Source: Congeria kusceri (Eukaryota > Mollusca > Bivalvia > Myida > Dreissenidae). Taken from it: a DNA stretch of 64,000 bases. The position numbers were made by a program, and so were the translations under genes. The stretch lies in assembly GCA_027627225.1 (NCBI GenBank), contig CM051029.1, forward strand, positions 6,134,404-6,198,403, in the 5' to 3' direction. Below, one piece after another: positions 33,010 through 46,459 of the stretch. Each line of letters begins with the position of its first letter. Within the stretch, counting starts at the first letter, position 1. The notes below the pieces were generated by a model that saw nothing but the letters and a program-made list of their open reading frames with translations, was not told the DNA's origin and searched no databases.

Positions 33010-33370
33010 ACACAAAAACGGACATTTATTGTTTTATATGGGGTGATGTAAAACTAAAGAGCGATGCTATGGGAAATGAATTTCTAGAGCTCAATGAGAG
33101 GCAATCCAAGACTCGCACTGGCGTCAATGTCTCGGATGCCCGCAAAATACATCCCAAAATGTTCGCATCGACTGAATTAGGACCCAGGGAACCAATCAGT
33201 ATTTACAAACAATAGAGAAGTAAAAGGCCGCCAGGCTACACCGGTGATGATTGCGCATATTATTTGGCACCACGAACAAAACCAGTGACTGACAGTTCTG
33301 ATCAATGGTTCTTAAAGCAAAGACTTGGAGAAAAAAACGTTCAAGCAACATATTCCACTGCAACTTTGGG
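33010..33370 (+). pseudogene. DUF3504/KIAA1958-like (Crypton-derived) fragment
   Basis: The forward frame reads WGDVKLKSDAMG, then LELNERQSKTRTG, then PKMFAS, then RSKRPPGY and CAYYLAP, ending WFLKQRLGEKNV. This order (WGDV, NERQxKTRTG, PKMFA, KRP, FYLA, WFKxxxxGxN) is what I know from the DUF3504 domain of KIAA1958/QRICH1/ZMYM-type proteins, which derive from Crypton tyrosine recombinases. The frame has one stop (TAG 33213-33215) and the downstream catalytic part is not recognisable. A dead transposon or retrogene fragment. Confidence 0.72.
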
Positions 33371-33579
33371 GTCATCTTCATCTGTATCCTGCACAAATTC
33401 AATCGCTCAGGAACAACATGTCCACTCCTCTGCTGTCAGAACGGCTATTTCAGAGATGAACATTTCTCTCCCCACCCAACCTGCAGGTGTCCAATCGCAC
33501 TTTCCTGGTCCAATAAATCCAATAAATGGTTTTTGAAGCAAAGCAAAGCAAGCCTCGCCGATATTTTATTCTAAGCCTC

Positions 33580-36440
33580 ACCTGATATATTACAAAACGG
33601 TAGGGCAGTAACCTGTTATTCCAACATTATATTTTGGACTTTTAAATGTAACATGTCTCAGTAGATATACGCGTATTCTTTATTAAAGTTTATCGTATAC
33701 ACGTTGCAGCATGTTTTGATAAATACTACTGCTATTTTACGTTATATTTGAGATAATTCATAATTGTATATGCATAACATTACGACATATAAACTATGTC
33801 AGTGTAACTAATACTACTACTTCGTATACTAATACAACAACAATTACAATAACGACGACAACAACAACAACAACACATACTATGCTACTTTCATTTTAGC
33901 ATGAATCCAAACCACATTATGCAAATGTAAACGTGAATGGTGACCGCCATTTCATTTTCTATGGACTGTTTTGCGTAATTTGACACGTAAACATACAGCC
34001 AAATAAAACATATTGATGATGTTATCTATAGTTCAATATATTTTATCCAAAGTATATGCACATAAACCTTGAGTGGATAGGTAATAACATGTTATTATCA
34101 TTCTTCGTATGAATTAAAGGTGAGATCAGACTTTGGTATTTTGGGATCGCGTATTGTATACCTGAATTAGACAACTACTTATTTAATAAAGTGATTTGAA
34201 CATGTATGTTCATGCTTAGCGTATTTATTAAATGGACACTATTATTTCAATTATAATTACAGATTTATATTGTAAACAAATAACTAAATACACATAATAA
34301 TATGGTGTGTTTAAAGTCAAATTAACAAATGTGATATGTGGAAAACAACTCGTTTAAAAGTTTTATGAGGCGATTTAATTCACAATTGGCATATTTGTGA
34401 TATTAATTATTGAATCATTTTCAACATAATTATCAGATTGGTATTTGTTTTTAAAAGTTACAGGTTTAATTATATTTACACATGCACGTGTACATATATT
34501 TATTACAGCCGAATCCGCAATGACGCCGCTGATACTTGTGATCTGGCGATGACAGTCGCGTTGTTTCTTTGTTTCTGTTTTTATAGTAATGATACATTGT
34601 ACCGCAACGCCTTTATTATTGTATTACCTAAATGATGGATTTTAAACAACAAAATATAAGACGCTGTGGTTTCGAAAAAATAACAACAATACAACAACAA
34701 TAAATCCAGCGATTGTCCACGCCATATCACAAAATAATTCCGATTTGGCAACATCAACAACTAAACAACAACAGCAACAACAACAACATCGTTTATTATT
34801 TTGCTGTCATTATTAAGTACGTGCCAAAGTTCAGTTTGTTCATACATAACTGTAAACGCGTAGTCGAGTCTTATGTTTTTGCAGAATGTTCACTAAATTG
34901 CGAAATAAATGCTAAGTGTATGTCAGTATATTATAGGCATATGCTTGATAGTTAACTAATGTTATAAAATGTTCTTAAACGATTCAATTTGTTCCATTGT
35001 GCATATTATGTAATTCATCAGTAATATGTCATTGGATTTGTGTACATTTAAGTATACCCTCATTTTAAAATGTACCGATTTATGATTACTATTAGTTATC
35101 GGAGAGTATGTAGGTTGAGATCCTGCCAAGGAACTTACTCTTAAGTCATATACATAGAGGACATATATTAACCCATATTTGAGTTTGTGATGGAAGCAAC
35201 TCAATCTTTAAAGGGCGCTTTAACGAAAAAGTTCTATATTGCAATGTATAATGTCATCCTGATATTTATATCAATGTTTACATAAACCTCTCCACGTAAG
35301 ATGTTCCCGCTGAAGCCGTGTATGCCGTAAGCCCGTGTTATCGTTGTCTATGTGTATTTTTTTTCTGTGACCGACCATGCAATAAAATACGACCAAACAC
35401 CTAAGTCAACAAACATGATTTGCATACTAAAATTTCGCAAGGCCGTTTTTGCCTAAAATCAAGTTCACAGTGATTTTTTATCACTGTGGTCTCCAGTGAG
35501 GCATGCACAATTGTAATTTGCGTGTTATGTGTGGATAGGATGTCTGAACGCATGAATGCATTGATACGTGTATACATGCGATAATTAATGCATACTTTAA
35601 TACATGGATTTATTGACTAATAGACGCATTATCGAGAGCACACATGAATAAATACATACATAAATACTTGCGTAAATAAACGCATGAATGCAAATAATTA
35701 AATGCATTTTTGCATGCAATTATATTTGTAAAAATACATGCATATGTGCATATACACCCTTCGGTGTCTAAGCATTATTTCATGCAAGTATCATTTAATA
35801 CATTTAAGCGTGTTGGAATATGGAGTAGTCAACATATACCTGGATATACCTGGACATGTTACATCTTGTTACATCTTCTAATCGATATTATATTATATCA
35901 AGCAATACCAGCATTGCAGGTATTTTTAGCAATATACAAACTAAAGTAAAAAATATATGTGTACTAGTCAAAACAGTTTATATAGCAAGCTAATAGGGCA
36001 AATGGCTTTAAACATATCATTTTACAACTTGCAAAATAAGGTAAAAATAATGTTGATGCTGTAAAACAAGACAGTGTTGTGGTATTGTTATAACCGTTTA
36101 ATATGTATAGCAAGCTAAAGCTTAATTGGAAAGTATTTCTTGCATTATAAATTTCCATGATAATGTTTTTTAATTTATTCATACAATGAGTGTCCAATAA
36201 TCTGTATATATCTGACTAACATGACGCGTTTGTTGAATGCGTTCCCGTGTCGATTTAGCGATTACATTATCGCAAACATTCAGCCTTTAAATATCGTAAA
36301 CTTTAAATACCCGTGCACATTTAAGAGATATATTTTATAGAGGGAAACGTGGTGAGAGAGTTGGTATGTGACACAAATGACAACTAGCTGTTCATCTGAC
36401 AGTTCGCCATCGTTTGAAATAAATGTGTTGTAACATTGCT
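33580..36440. other. Non-coding stretch with short simple repeats
   Basis: Contains (CAA)n-rich tracts at about 33835-33880 and 34750-34792 and a run of degenerate atacatgaat-like words at about 35545-35740. No exon recognised. Confidence 0.55.
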
Positions 36441-36444
36441 AATT

Positions 36445-37300
36445 CTAGGCTCCCACTATCGTGCGATCGGTCACGAACGTCACGATTGGCCACTCGAAGG
36501 TGATCGTGGTATTTATCTGGGAGTTCAGGCTTGGATACGATGTGATGCGAGTCAATACGTTAAGATACAATGTTTTGCGCTCTGTTGCGATCTGGTCTGT
36601 AATTTGTCAATTACAGTTGTATTGATATAACACGGTCTGATCTCCAGTTCAGATACGATTACATACGTTCCGTCGGGAGTATTTCGGTCGAGTCCACGAT
36701 TGGGTGTCGATCTGACACGATCATCACGATCGGGTTCCCCGAATTAGGATTTATAGTACGTACAGATAAGTTCCGATACGCTTATCATGAATACATGCGC
36801 TCCGTAACGATATGATATGGTTGTGTTCGCGATGTCTTTCACGATCGTGATCGATGGAGATCACGATTTCAACTAAAACTTGACCCGAATGATATAAATA
36901 CAGCCCGCCTGACTATTGACTTTATTGTTTCTTGAGATCGCAACACATCTTAACAGTGCGTGTTGATGTTTTATTTTGTCTACGATCGATCACGATCACC
37001 ACGATTTGAATGCACGATTAGATAACGATCGATAACGATCACCACGATTTCAATGCAGGATTAGATACGATTTTTCGCGTTTTTTTACTATGCAATAAGA
37101 ACTGATACGATGATCCCGATGGACAATTTATCGCCGTTAATCGTGTTAATCGTAAAGAACCGTTCAAAATTGTTCTACGATTAACACGAATGCCACGACT
37201 GACCTCAAGATCTAATACGATTTGATAGGATGACCATAATTGGTCTAAGATAAAGTCTACGATTTCAATCGTGACGCGAATTGTGAGTGTGAGAATCTAG
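36445..37300. mobile_element. Inverted-repeat element E1 flanked by CTAG
   Basis: Starts ggctcccactatcgtgcgat just after CTAG (36445-36448) and ends near cgcgaattgtgagtgtgaga before CTAG (37297-37300); the ends are inverted relatives. The interior is saturated with cacgat/gatacgat words. It shares long similarity with the adjacent E2. No transposase visible, so non-autonomous. Confidence 0.75.
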
Positions 37301-37787
37301 CATAAGTCCCACTGTCGTGCGATTTTTTACGAACTTCACGATCGGCCATTCATAACTGATCATTGTCTTTTTCTAAAACTTCAGATTTGGATACCAGGCG
37401 ATGCGATTTGATGCGTTCTGATACGATGTTCGAACGCGATCCGATCACGTTTTGTCAATTTTAGGTGTCACGATCTGTCACGGTTTGATCTCCAGTTTAG
37501 ATACGATTTCATATGTTCCTTTGGAATCGTTTCCATTTAGTCCATTTAGTCTCCATTTGACACGACTATCACGATCGGGCTCCTCGTATTGGGATGATCT
37601 GGTCGTGTGGACGTGTTGATCGTATAAATCGTACACTATATTTTAACCGTTCAAACATACTATACGATAAGTATGATTACCACAAAATACCACAGGATCT
37701 GATAATATATGTTAGGATCATCGCGATTAGTCCACGATTAAAACCACAATTTGAATCGTGCCGCGAATCGTGATAGTGGGAAACTAG
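37297..37787. mobile_element. Inverted-repeat element E2 flanked by CTAG
   Basis: Starts tcccactgtcgtgcgatttt (37307) and ends ccgcgaatcgtgatagtggg at 37780, followed by CTAG at 37784-37787. The right end is the inverted form of the left end. Its left two thirds align with the left part of E1 (cacgatcggcc, ttggatac, gatctccagttnagatacga, cacgatcgggctcc). Confidence 0.75.
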
Positions 37788-37789
37788 TA

Positions 37790-40735
37790 TTACATTTTAA
37801 ATGTAGGTGGCCAGTAATTATTCGTTATTAATTGTCTTTACTATAAGGCATATCAAGTTTTACTTTTCGAATTTCTACATTTCAAGTCAGGTCAATTTAG
37901 CCACTACTTATCAATGTAGCGAATGCGTATGTGCAACATTTCAAATCTAAGACTTGAGAAATGTATAGTGGGCTTGGTTTACCGAATTCATTTGCATCAG
38001 TTCCAGAATACACTATTTGATGGACATGATAATTTTTAAATCAATACCGTGAACTGTATACATTCATTTGTAATACATTCAATAAAACCACTGGCAAGTC
38101 CAACTTCCAAAATATTGTACATACTTTTAAATTGTTTAATATCCAACACAAATACAAAATACTCGAACAAAGCAAAACGGTATACGCGGATTTATTACAC
38201 TGCTGTAAAAAAAAAGTAAAGTGCTTTATTTATAAACATGTGTTAGTGATAGCGCGTCTTCGATTTGGATTTAAGACGACTTGATTTACAAGGTCCGCAA
38301 GCTTATGCTATGACATTGCTCTCAAACTTCTGTATGTTGGTTGGTTCATGTTTCTCACGTGAACTTATCGTCGATTGGTAAACATTGTGTTTATCGCCAA
38401 CTAAATAAAAGTAGTCGTGCGCTCGGCTTCAATATGTGCACAGGTGTGGCTAAAAGATAAAATGCGAATAACGAAGTTCGAACTTTTAGATTATTTATAT
38501 TCCGTATGACAAAAATTAAAGTTTGTATTAAGTTACGATAATTTACATAATTTTGGTAAGTGTATATGTTATTTAATTTCTATATATCATGATATTAATA
38601 ATAAGTCGAGATCGTTTTATAAATATGTGCTGTTACTAATAGATACAACTCAAGAAGCAACACAAGGTAACACTTTAGGCTGCTGCTGTATCTTTCATAA
38701 CTATTCCACAGTAGTGCGTAATAAAACTAAGAGAACATAATAGCATCGCATTACGTTAACTTAGTAATATGCGTACAATAACGCATATAGCGCTTTGACA
38801 TGCACCACGATAAATCAATATTATTTTTGGTTTATGTTCAGTTCAAAACCGCTACTTATTTTTTAACGTTTCATTCCGCCCATAATTACATATTTAATTT
38901 TAAGCGAGAAGCACTGTCACGTTAATATATTTTAAACTCTGTAATTATGGAAACAATCCGATAGTTTTTACTAATAAACTGTATTGGTAAATATTGGCAT
39001 TGCGCCATGTTGGTTTTTACTCGTATTTGTCAAATGCCGATAATCGCAAATGGTAACCTTCTAGTTGTGTGATATTTATTTCCGTTTGTAGCGATTTTGT
39101 GTTGTTCAGTAGTAGCCTGGGTAGTCTGCATATAACATGTGTCGTGACCTTTGCGAAAATTAGGCAATGTCAAAGTGTTTTCGTATGAATACAAAGCTAA
39201 TGATAGTATTTAAAATATAAATTTGGTTTGTGCTAGTCAGTTATGAAAATGCCCCATGTAATTAAACTGTAAAAATTAATCAGTAATCCGTATTGTTGTG
39301 TGCCTGACGAATTATTGATGCGTGGTAGGGCTAGGCCGTGAAACAATAATCAGTGAGCCCGGCCATGAATTAGCCGCTCGTCCTATGCTACCCGTAATGG
39401 TTATTTATATTGAACACAACAGCAAACTACTTACCGTCAAATGTGAAAATTTTAAACAAGCTTTGCAAGTGTTCTCGTCGGAATTCAGACTTTAACTATA
39501 TTTATTTGATCATTTAGGTAGTCTTGTTTTATTGAATTGTTCAGTATATAAGTAAGCATATGCATTATTCCCAAAGGAGTATTTGCCATCTGTTGCGGAC
39601 GTTAAAACGATCAACAAAAGGTGTATTGTCTCTACTGCAGCACGCAAACATACATCTAGAGTAATCAAACCGAAATCAATAGGTAATATACTATAAAATC
39701 GTATTTTATAATCTGAAATCAATCACCTGTATTGATGTCAGTTTTAATAATTACCTACCAGGGCCGCGTTCAGCCGAGCTAGACTCGCACTAGTTAGCCG
39801 CCAGTTTGTTGCAGTTTCTTGAATCGATTTTTAAAATTAGAAAATTAGAAAATAGCGTGCATCACGTATGTAGTGAAGCATACGCATACCATGATACTGT
39901 TATTTAAGCTTGCAAGCGTTTAATAAAGGAAAATAGTAACAGGACGCCCGGTTCATGCATACGTTAAACACCAACACCGGCTGTTATTGGCGCGTGACTT
40001 TACTGAATAACACACATTTGTAACATAAACAAACTTAAGCAATATATTTGATAGATGTAATAGTGCAACACAGTACACGCCAATTTAGTTTTTAATGTTT
40101 ACATAAACAACGCACGTTTATAAAAAAACAACAACATATTATTGTGTTTTACAATTTAGAAACAGAAATACACACACCATGATTAATACTTTGTTAAAAA
40201 AACATGGCCAATATGAAATTGAATATAATTTACATGGTGTGTTTGGTATTGATCGTGCCACAAGGAAGTCATCAGGAAATCACATACTTGTTAATATTTG
40301 CTGTCGTACATATGGCTAAGTTAGTTGAGAAAAAAAACCATTACAAAATCAAAGGATCACAAAAGCTGTTTCGAAACGAAATGAGACCCAATTAAACGTA
40401 TTTAAAATTGATATTTTAAAACTGTTTTAATATTGTATTGCAAAAAGAATTCGATGAGCATCGATATCACTGAAGGATAACATTATATTAAGTTTTTTTT
40501 CCATTCCTATTAACTATCATTAAGATCCAAAACTTTTATTTTGGCGTTTTATTCGTAACTTCTTTCATTGTTGTAGATGTCCAGTGAGGTATAATTTCAA
40601 CGTGAATTTTGCGGCATGATGATTGATAAGAATTGGATGACCACACATTTAAATGTGACATCTTAATATGATCTACGATTTGGTCGCCCATAAATCACTC
40701 ACGGCATTTAAACAGAAAATCGACAAGAACTCACC
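37790..40735. other. Non-coding AT-rich stretch
   Basis: No recognisable gene. A 63-codon frame at 40204-40395 begins with a hydrophobic leader-like segment (MKLNIIYMVCLVLIV) but has no relative here and no splice support; I do not call it. Confidence 0.5.
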
Positions 40736-40739
40736 AGGT

Positions 40740-43700
40740 TGGCTATGAGCACCAATGTTTTCACCGAAAAGGAAACCAAAAAACTAGTTCAAGGCGTGCA
40801 TAGCATTAAATGTGACGAAAGAAGGGCTAACTAATTTCGTTGAAACAGAAATGCGACAGGTCTACGCAGCTGTTGATGTACGTTGCGGAACATGCACAGT
40901 TGAAATGCGTATGCCATGTCCAAAGGGAAATTACTGCACATTTCACAAATCACAACAAGCCTAAATCTGCAAAACATGTGACCAAGTCAAAAAAAAATAT
41001 ATCAAAACACAGATATGCACGACCGTCTTGAAGAAATACTAAAGCGCAATTTTGGGCAACCGATTGGTGGGAAATTGGAAAATGTTTTTAGCCTCGGACG
41101 GATATAGCGGCGTATCAACAATTCATGAATCAGACTTTAATGGCGCAATTAGCGTCATGCTGAACTGCCAACATTGTGAGACGTGTCTCTCCTCTAGTGT
41201 ATCACCTAAGCCACCCGATCCACAACGTCCTCTAGAAATTGTTATTCAGTTTTAATTTTGTTTTGACTGTAAATATTTAATTCAATCAAAACTGTTTGAC
41301 AGTCTATTTTGTAGTGTCTAACGAATTTAGAAAATAAAGTATCTCAACTTAGCAAAGTTCATATTTTATGGAGGCTCGTCAAATACGCCGAGATGTACGC
41401 CACACAGCTGACTGCAAGGTTGCAGATGCTGCTCTGCAGGACTATTTCCAGACGCTGTCTACGCTATTGGCGGATCCGATGTGTTTAGCACGCAACAGCA
41501 GCACGCGTAAGACTTAGTGATGCCTTTTGCTGTTTTGCTTACGCATCTTTTGATCAATGTTTTATACACACTATACAAATACGATAAGAAACACAATAGT
41601 AAGTACTGCAAATTATTTGTTTAAGAAATCTAACTAGATTTACGCCTGTTGAAGTATAACGACATAGTCATTGATATAAGAAGAACATGTAATAATATGT
41701 AAACATATTTTTAGCTACCCTAATAACTCTTTATGTTGGGACACTAAATGTTTACGACACTCTTTATATTCGGTGAAATAAGTATTTGTAATGACTTTTA
41801 ATTATGAGACACTATAAACAAATAATTGTTTAGTGTTTCTAAATTTTGGGACGGTATTTTCCATATTGCTGATTAATTGTCAGTTTCAATTACCGTATTA
41901 AGGTCAGCCACTAAATGTCGCCAGGTTAAGTTTACCAGCAAGCAAACATTAAGTGTATCAACATTTGGAATGTATGGGTATATAGTCCTTTTTTTATGGC
42001 AGATGTGGCACATTCTCAACGTTTCATACATTCCTCGAGCAATATCAGCATTTGATATCACCAATTGAGATTTTATTGTTTTATAGAGATTACTATATAC
42101 GGCCGTTATATTTTAGTTCAATTAATGGTTTTACAATTAAAATATAAATTTTTAGGTACATATACTAATTTCATTATTACTGTAAAATAAAAAGAAACAT
42201 TTTTTTTTCACAATTCATAATTGTCTTATAAGCATAATTATAAAACAATGGCTATATTGCGTTATCTTAATCGCGATAAACAGCGAGCATTGCCGATCGA
42301 TCACACCTTTAATGTTGAATTCTAAGTATTTGGACATAATAATTACTTTATTCTGCTTTTAAAATTTCGACAGCAAAACATTGATTTATTTGTAACGGTA
42401 TCTACATACATAGTAATTACGATAAAACAGTATAAATTCATCAAATGTACAATATCCGAATAGTTGTACGGATGGATTTGTTTAACTGGTAAGGGGAGGT
42501 CCATATGTGTGATTGTATTTTTTTATGATTAAACACATAGAGAGAATATACATATAGCATACAGTTAATTATACAGAGATTTAACATATCCTGTATGTTT
42601 ATGAAAGTACTCATGCAAGCAAGTAATTATAATACATTCCAAAAATAAACAAACGTATATTGGCTGTTTTTGTCTTGTAAATGTTTGATCAATAATTAAT
42701 GCAAAGAACATCAGTTAATCACCAACGGTGCATGTTTCAGAACTGTTTAACATGTATCTACGACTAATAATTGAATTATTAATTCTACTAATTTATTGTC
42801 CCACTTTATTGCAATACTTCAAGGTATGGTGCCTTTATAACAATTCCGTGGCGCTAACATTATTCACTGTATAATCAGCAGCTATCAAACACTTTTAGCA
42901 CACACACTACCTATTTTAACGGTTAAAATTAGTATTCAGAGATAAACGCACATGGTCAATTTCGCCACATTTCATTATGATAGATAATGTTTAAACAGCA
43001 CATAATTTATATGTATTTTTCGATACATACATTAATAAGTGCAACTTCGGCGTTTGGTGACAGTTGCAGAATGACCGACTCTCGCTTACTGAGCTTGGTG
43101 CACTGTTAAGTGATGCAAAACAAACCATGGAACATGCACAAGAGGCAGGTGAGCTATTTCCAAAAGAAGCAGAAAGAACTATGGCAGAAGGTTTGCAAGA
43201 AATAGAAGAAAAGACACAGGCTGCTGAAGAACGCATTCAAGGAAAATTCTTCGAGGCAGAAAACAAATTTACAATAAAGACCCATATTAAACTAAAAAAC
43301 AAAAGCATGTGATAGCGTTAAAACAATATCTGATAGAACTCAATAATGTAATCAAACGCCAGAGGGTACGTCAAACAAAGCCGCATACAAATTATCAGAA
43401 ACGGCTAAAGATGCATCCATTCAAATAGAACAAAAGGCACATGATAGCGTTAAGACAATATACGATAGGACACACGAATGTAAACAAGCTCTAGAAGATC
43501 TGTCACACAAAGCCGGAAACAAAATAACAGAACCAAACTCAAAATGCCTCCATTCAAATAGAAAAGAAGACACATGAAAGCGTTTGACACAATTATGATA
43601 GGACACAAGAATTTAAACAAGCACTAGAAGATATGTCACAAAACGCCGAAAACCAAACAACTGAAAAAAGTCAGGATTCCTCCATTCAAATAGAAATGAA

Positions 43701-43800
43701 GACAATTGAAAGTGTTAAGACAATAGAAGATCATACACGAGATGGCATTGACCGCATTCAACTGGCATTTGATGACACGGCGAAATACAACTACGAAAAC
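40740..43800 (+). pseudogene. CXorf38-like / coiled-coil gene remnant
   Basis: Three exon-like pieces in order. (i) About 40740-41255: GLTNFVETEMRQVYAAVDV, RCGTCTVEMRMPCP, then WWEIGKCF and DGYSGV, DFNGAISVMLNC. This resembles the CXorf38-like domain (WExxKxF) that I know from expanded bivalve families. Frameshifts lie near 40830 and 41088, with a stop at 40962-40964. (ii) 41353-41506: RRDVRHTADCKVADAALQDY, FQTLSTLLADP, a helical segment with clear acceptor and donor (ACGC|GTAAG). (iii) 43070-43312: glutamate-rich coiled coil (GELFPKEAERTMAEGLQEIE), then 132-base repeats with stops. Similar proteins in bivalves pair this domain with long coiled coils. The lesions make it a pseudogene or decaying locus. 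Confidence 0.62.
43317..43790 (+). repeat. 132-bp coding-derived tandem repeat, about 3.5 copies
   Basis: Units start with gttaaaac/gttaagac at 43317, 43449, 43582 and 43714, spaced 132, 133 and 132 bases. Translation gives 44-residue helical units (SVKTIYDRTHECKQALEDLS, then HKAGNK, then ASIQIEQKAHD). The 133-base unit shifts the frame, and stops break most units. Confidence 0.85.
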
Positions 43801-43939
43801 GGCGTAGAAGGTTTGTTCATAAAAAAACTTGTTCTTATCAACTGGTTTGTTCAAATCCAAGTATGTAATTCAAGCTGGAAAGCGTCGAATGACATGGGAT
43901 TTTGCGTTCACTTTAAATTAACACCATCATTCTAGAATG

Positions 43940-44900
43940 GTATATATAAAACAATTTATTATGCAAATTCATTCGTTTTTAAGCAAAACAAAATCGGTTT
44001 ATATAATAAAATAAAAACATGCGGCAATACACATTGATCGCAAATATCTAACTAACATTAAGCCCAACATAATAAATAAACTTAGTTTTAATGACTTCAT
44101 GTGACACTAATAAAAAATGCACTTATCATGCGAAAATATTTGTACACAGCAAAAGCAATTTCAATTTTTTAACAAACACCAGAATAAAACAAGTTCATTA
44201 TGCCTATACACACACACTGCTTATATTGTCACTGTATATGTACTTACCGCTCATGCAAGGTATTGTCTACTGACATACAGACGGACACACGGACCGACAT
44301 TTGCAAAACAATATACCCTGTTTTTCGAAAGGGAGCATAATTAATAATAACAACATCTTAATATATACTATTTATATAAATATCATATAAATATCATACA
44401 AGTAGTAGTAAATAAACTCATCGGCATTGTTATTATCGGCTTTCGTCAACAACAGCAAACACAATATTAACTTCAATAAAATATCATATAGCGACAACAA
44501 CGTATGGCACTATTTTACCAAAATGATAATAGGTCATAATATTGTGATCATTTCTGACGACAGAATACACAAACGTGTGACGTTTCAGTGCATCTTGCAA
44601 CATTGTTTTTCATGTTTTCTCTTAAAGCAAGCAATAGAATGTTGATTTCAGTGTAAGATCGTTGTATTTTTTATTTGTGGACAAATGACACCTAATATTT
44701 TCACGAGTGGGGTAGTGATTTTTTATGACCACTCAATAAAATACGATATAATACTGATATAAACAAATTTCCTCTCTTTAAATACGTTCAGTATATCGCT
44801 TAATGCATGCAGAACTGTTTGCACCTGTTTGTATTTTTCTTAATTTATCACGTTGTTTTACAATGCTCAGGTCAGGTTAAAAGTAAAAAAAGGTGTATTT
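43940..44900. other. Non-coding stretch
   Basis: Nothing recognised on either strand. Confidence 0.5.
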
Positions 44901-44975
44901 ATGAAATGAAGAAATACATATTGTCTATTGTGTGAAGTGATATCCAGATATAAGATCACATCGCGCTGATATAAA

Positions 44976-46450
44976 GGTATGTAAAACGATGTGTGTAACT
45001 AAATATAAGCAGAGGATTATTGCCCTTTTACATTATCCATAGTTTCAAGGTTATGACTGAAAAACTGATAACTTGTAAGATATGGTTGGTACCATCAGAT
45101 TAATATAGTAAGCATACCGTAACTATGCATTAGTTTTATTTCAATTTAGGTAGCGTTGGCATAAATCATAGATTTGAAAATTAGTTCATTTTGAAATAAA
45201 ACAATTGTTAACACATACATGTGCTTTGTCATGTTATGTGTTCCCACAAGAGTTATATTGTGCGACTCAATGAGTTTACATGTATCGCGACGAGATTATT
45301 GTGGATATAATGTTAAGGGCAGGGTTTAGACAAGTGACGAGAATAAATAATCCAAATACATGTAATACTTATCATTATGTCCTTGCAATTGTAACCACCC
45401 GTTTAGTTGTATAGTTTAGTTTTACCACTACCATGTGTATACACACATCATCAATACACGGCGATGTTTGAATCAAATAAGATGGCTGTATGCTTTCGTA
45501 TTACATACTCATTTGTAACACTGGACCTTGTTGGTTCAAAGCCCATACAGAAAAATTCAGGAGTATGCACGAAGATATAAACCGTCTACATTTACTATAC
45601 CGTATTATGCGAACGGATGTTTAGCAGGAGTCTAATTAAACCACTTTGAACATAATTTGAATTACAATATTGTATTCGTGGAAAAGATTGATTTGTGCAA
45701 AATTAAGGATTTTGTACATATATATTTCTCTCTGTAATAGCTTCAACTGTGATATTAATTGGCAGATGTTACAATATACGGAAAAATACACACATGTAAT
45801 GTGTAAATGCATGAATACAGCCTAAATTACAAACATATTAAGATTACAATTATTATAATATAATTATGCATATATCACAAATGCGAATAAACCGATCTGA
45901 CAAATTGTCCCTGCCTATAAATATTAAGTAAACAATTTTTGAAAGGAGCACGTTTAAATAACAATATTAAGACACTGATAGAGAGCACATAATGTATGCG
46001 GAAGTTTAATTTTATGAAGACAAAGTACACACAGGTATGCACATGAAATGACAGAGTGTTAATATAGTTCATATAAATAATTAAGTGTGTAGATCATTAA
46101 CGTAGTGATGCAATGGAATGATACGCAGACTAATAAAATCTCAGGTTTTCTACATACGACGTATATCATAATATTTAATAGGCACCTTTTGTGGAGATAA
46201 ACCGAGACGATGTTGTACTTTACATTTGTGTGGATCTTAATAATGTCAAGAGTTAGAGGTAAGTTTAAAGTTATTTTAAGACTTTTGGTGGCAATTTGTC
46301 GTTTTCATATTCTGACATGATTCCAAATTCCAATGATACACGGACATTTCCTAGTTCACAAACATAGCTGGACAAACAAATAGCAATTACCAATATTAAA
46401 AACTACACTATGAATTATCCGTAGCGAAATATAGTAGTCATCATCGCATC
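44976..46450 (+). repeat. Duplicated promoter/first-exon cassette, copy II
   Basis: Diverged counterpart of 9289-11790 without the SINE-bearing insertion. It includes gttatgtgttcccacaagag, gattattgtggatataatgt, acactgatagagagcacata and the signal exon at 46210. Similarity extends into the first intron (cacaaacatagctgga, gtagcgaaatatagtagtca). Confidence 0.75.
46210..46258 (+). CDS. Orphan signal-peptide first exon
   Basis: ATG opens MLYFTFVWILIMSRVR, followed by AGAG|GTAAGT: 49 bases, phase 1, the same length and phase as the exon at 11545-11593 and clearly paralogous (FVWILI shared). No Ig exon in this orientation follows before the independent signal exon at 52204. It could be an alternative first exon for the gene at 52204-58943, since exons from 54733 onward accept phase 1, or a relic of a deleted member. 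Confidence 0.55.
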
Positions 46451-46459
46451 ATATAGTAA

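Noticed and set aside
36445..37787. CRISPR-like array from regularly recurring cacgat words
   Set aside because: Words are degenerate and irregularly spaced, the two halves are inverted-repeat elements, and the genome is eukaryotic.
40204..40395. 63-residue protein with leader-like N-terminus
   Set aside because: No relative in the window, no downstream exon, cysteine-free remainder; could be real but unsupported.
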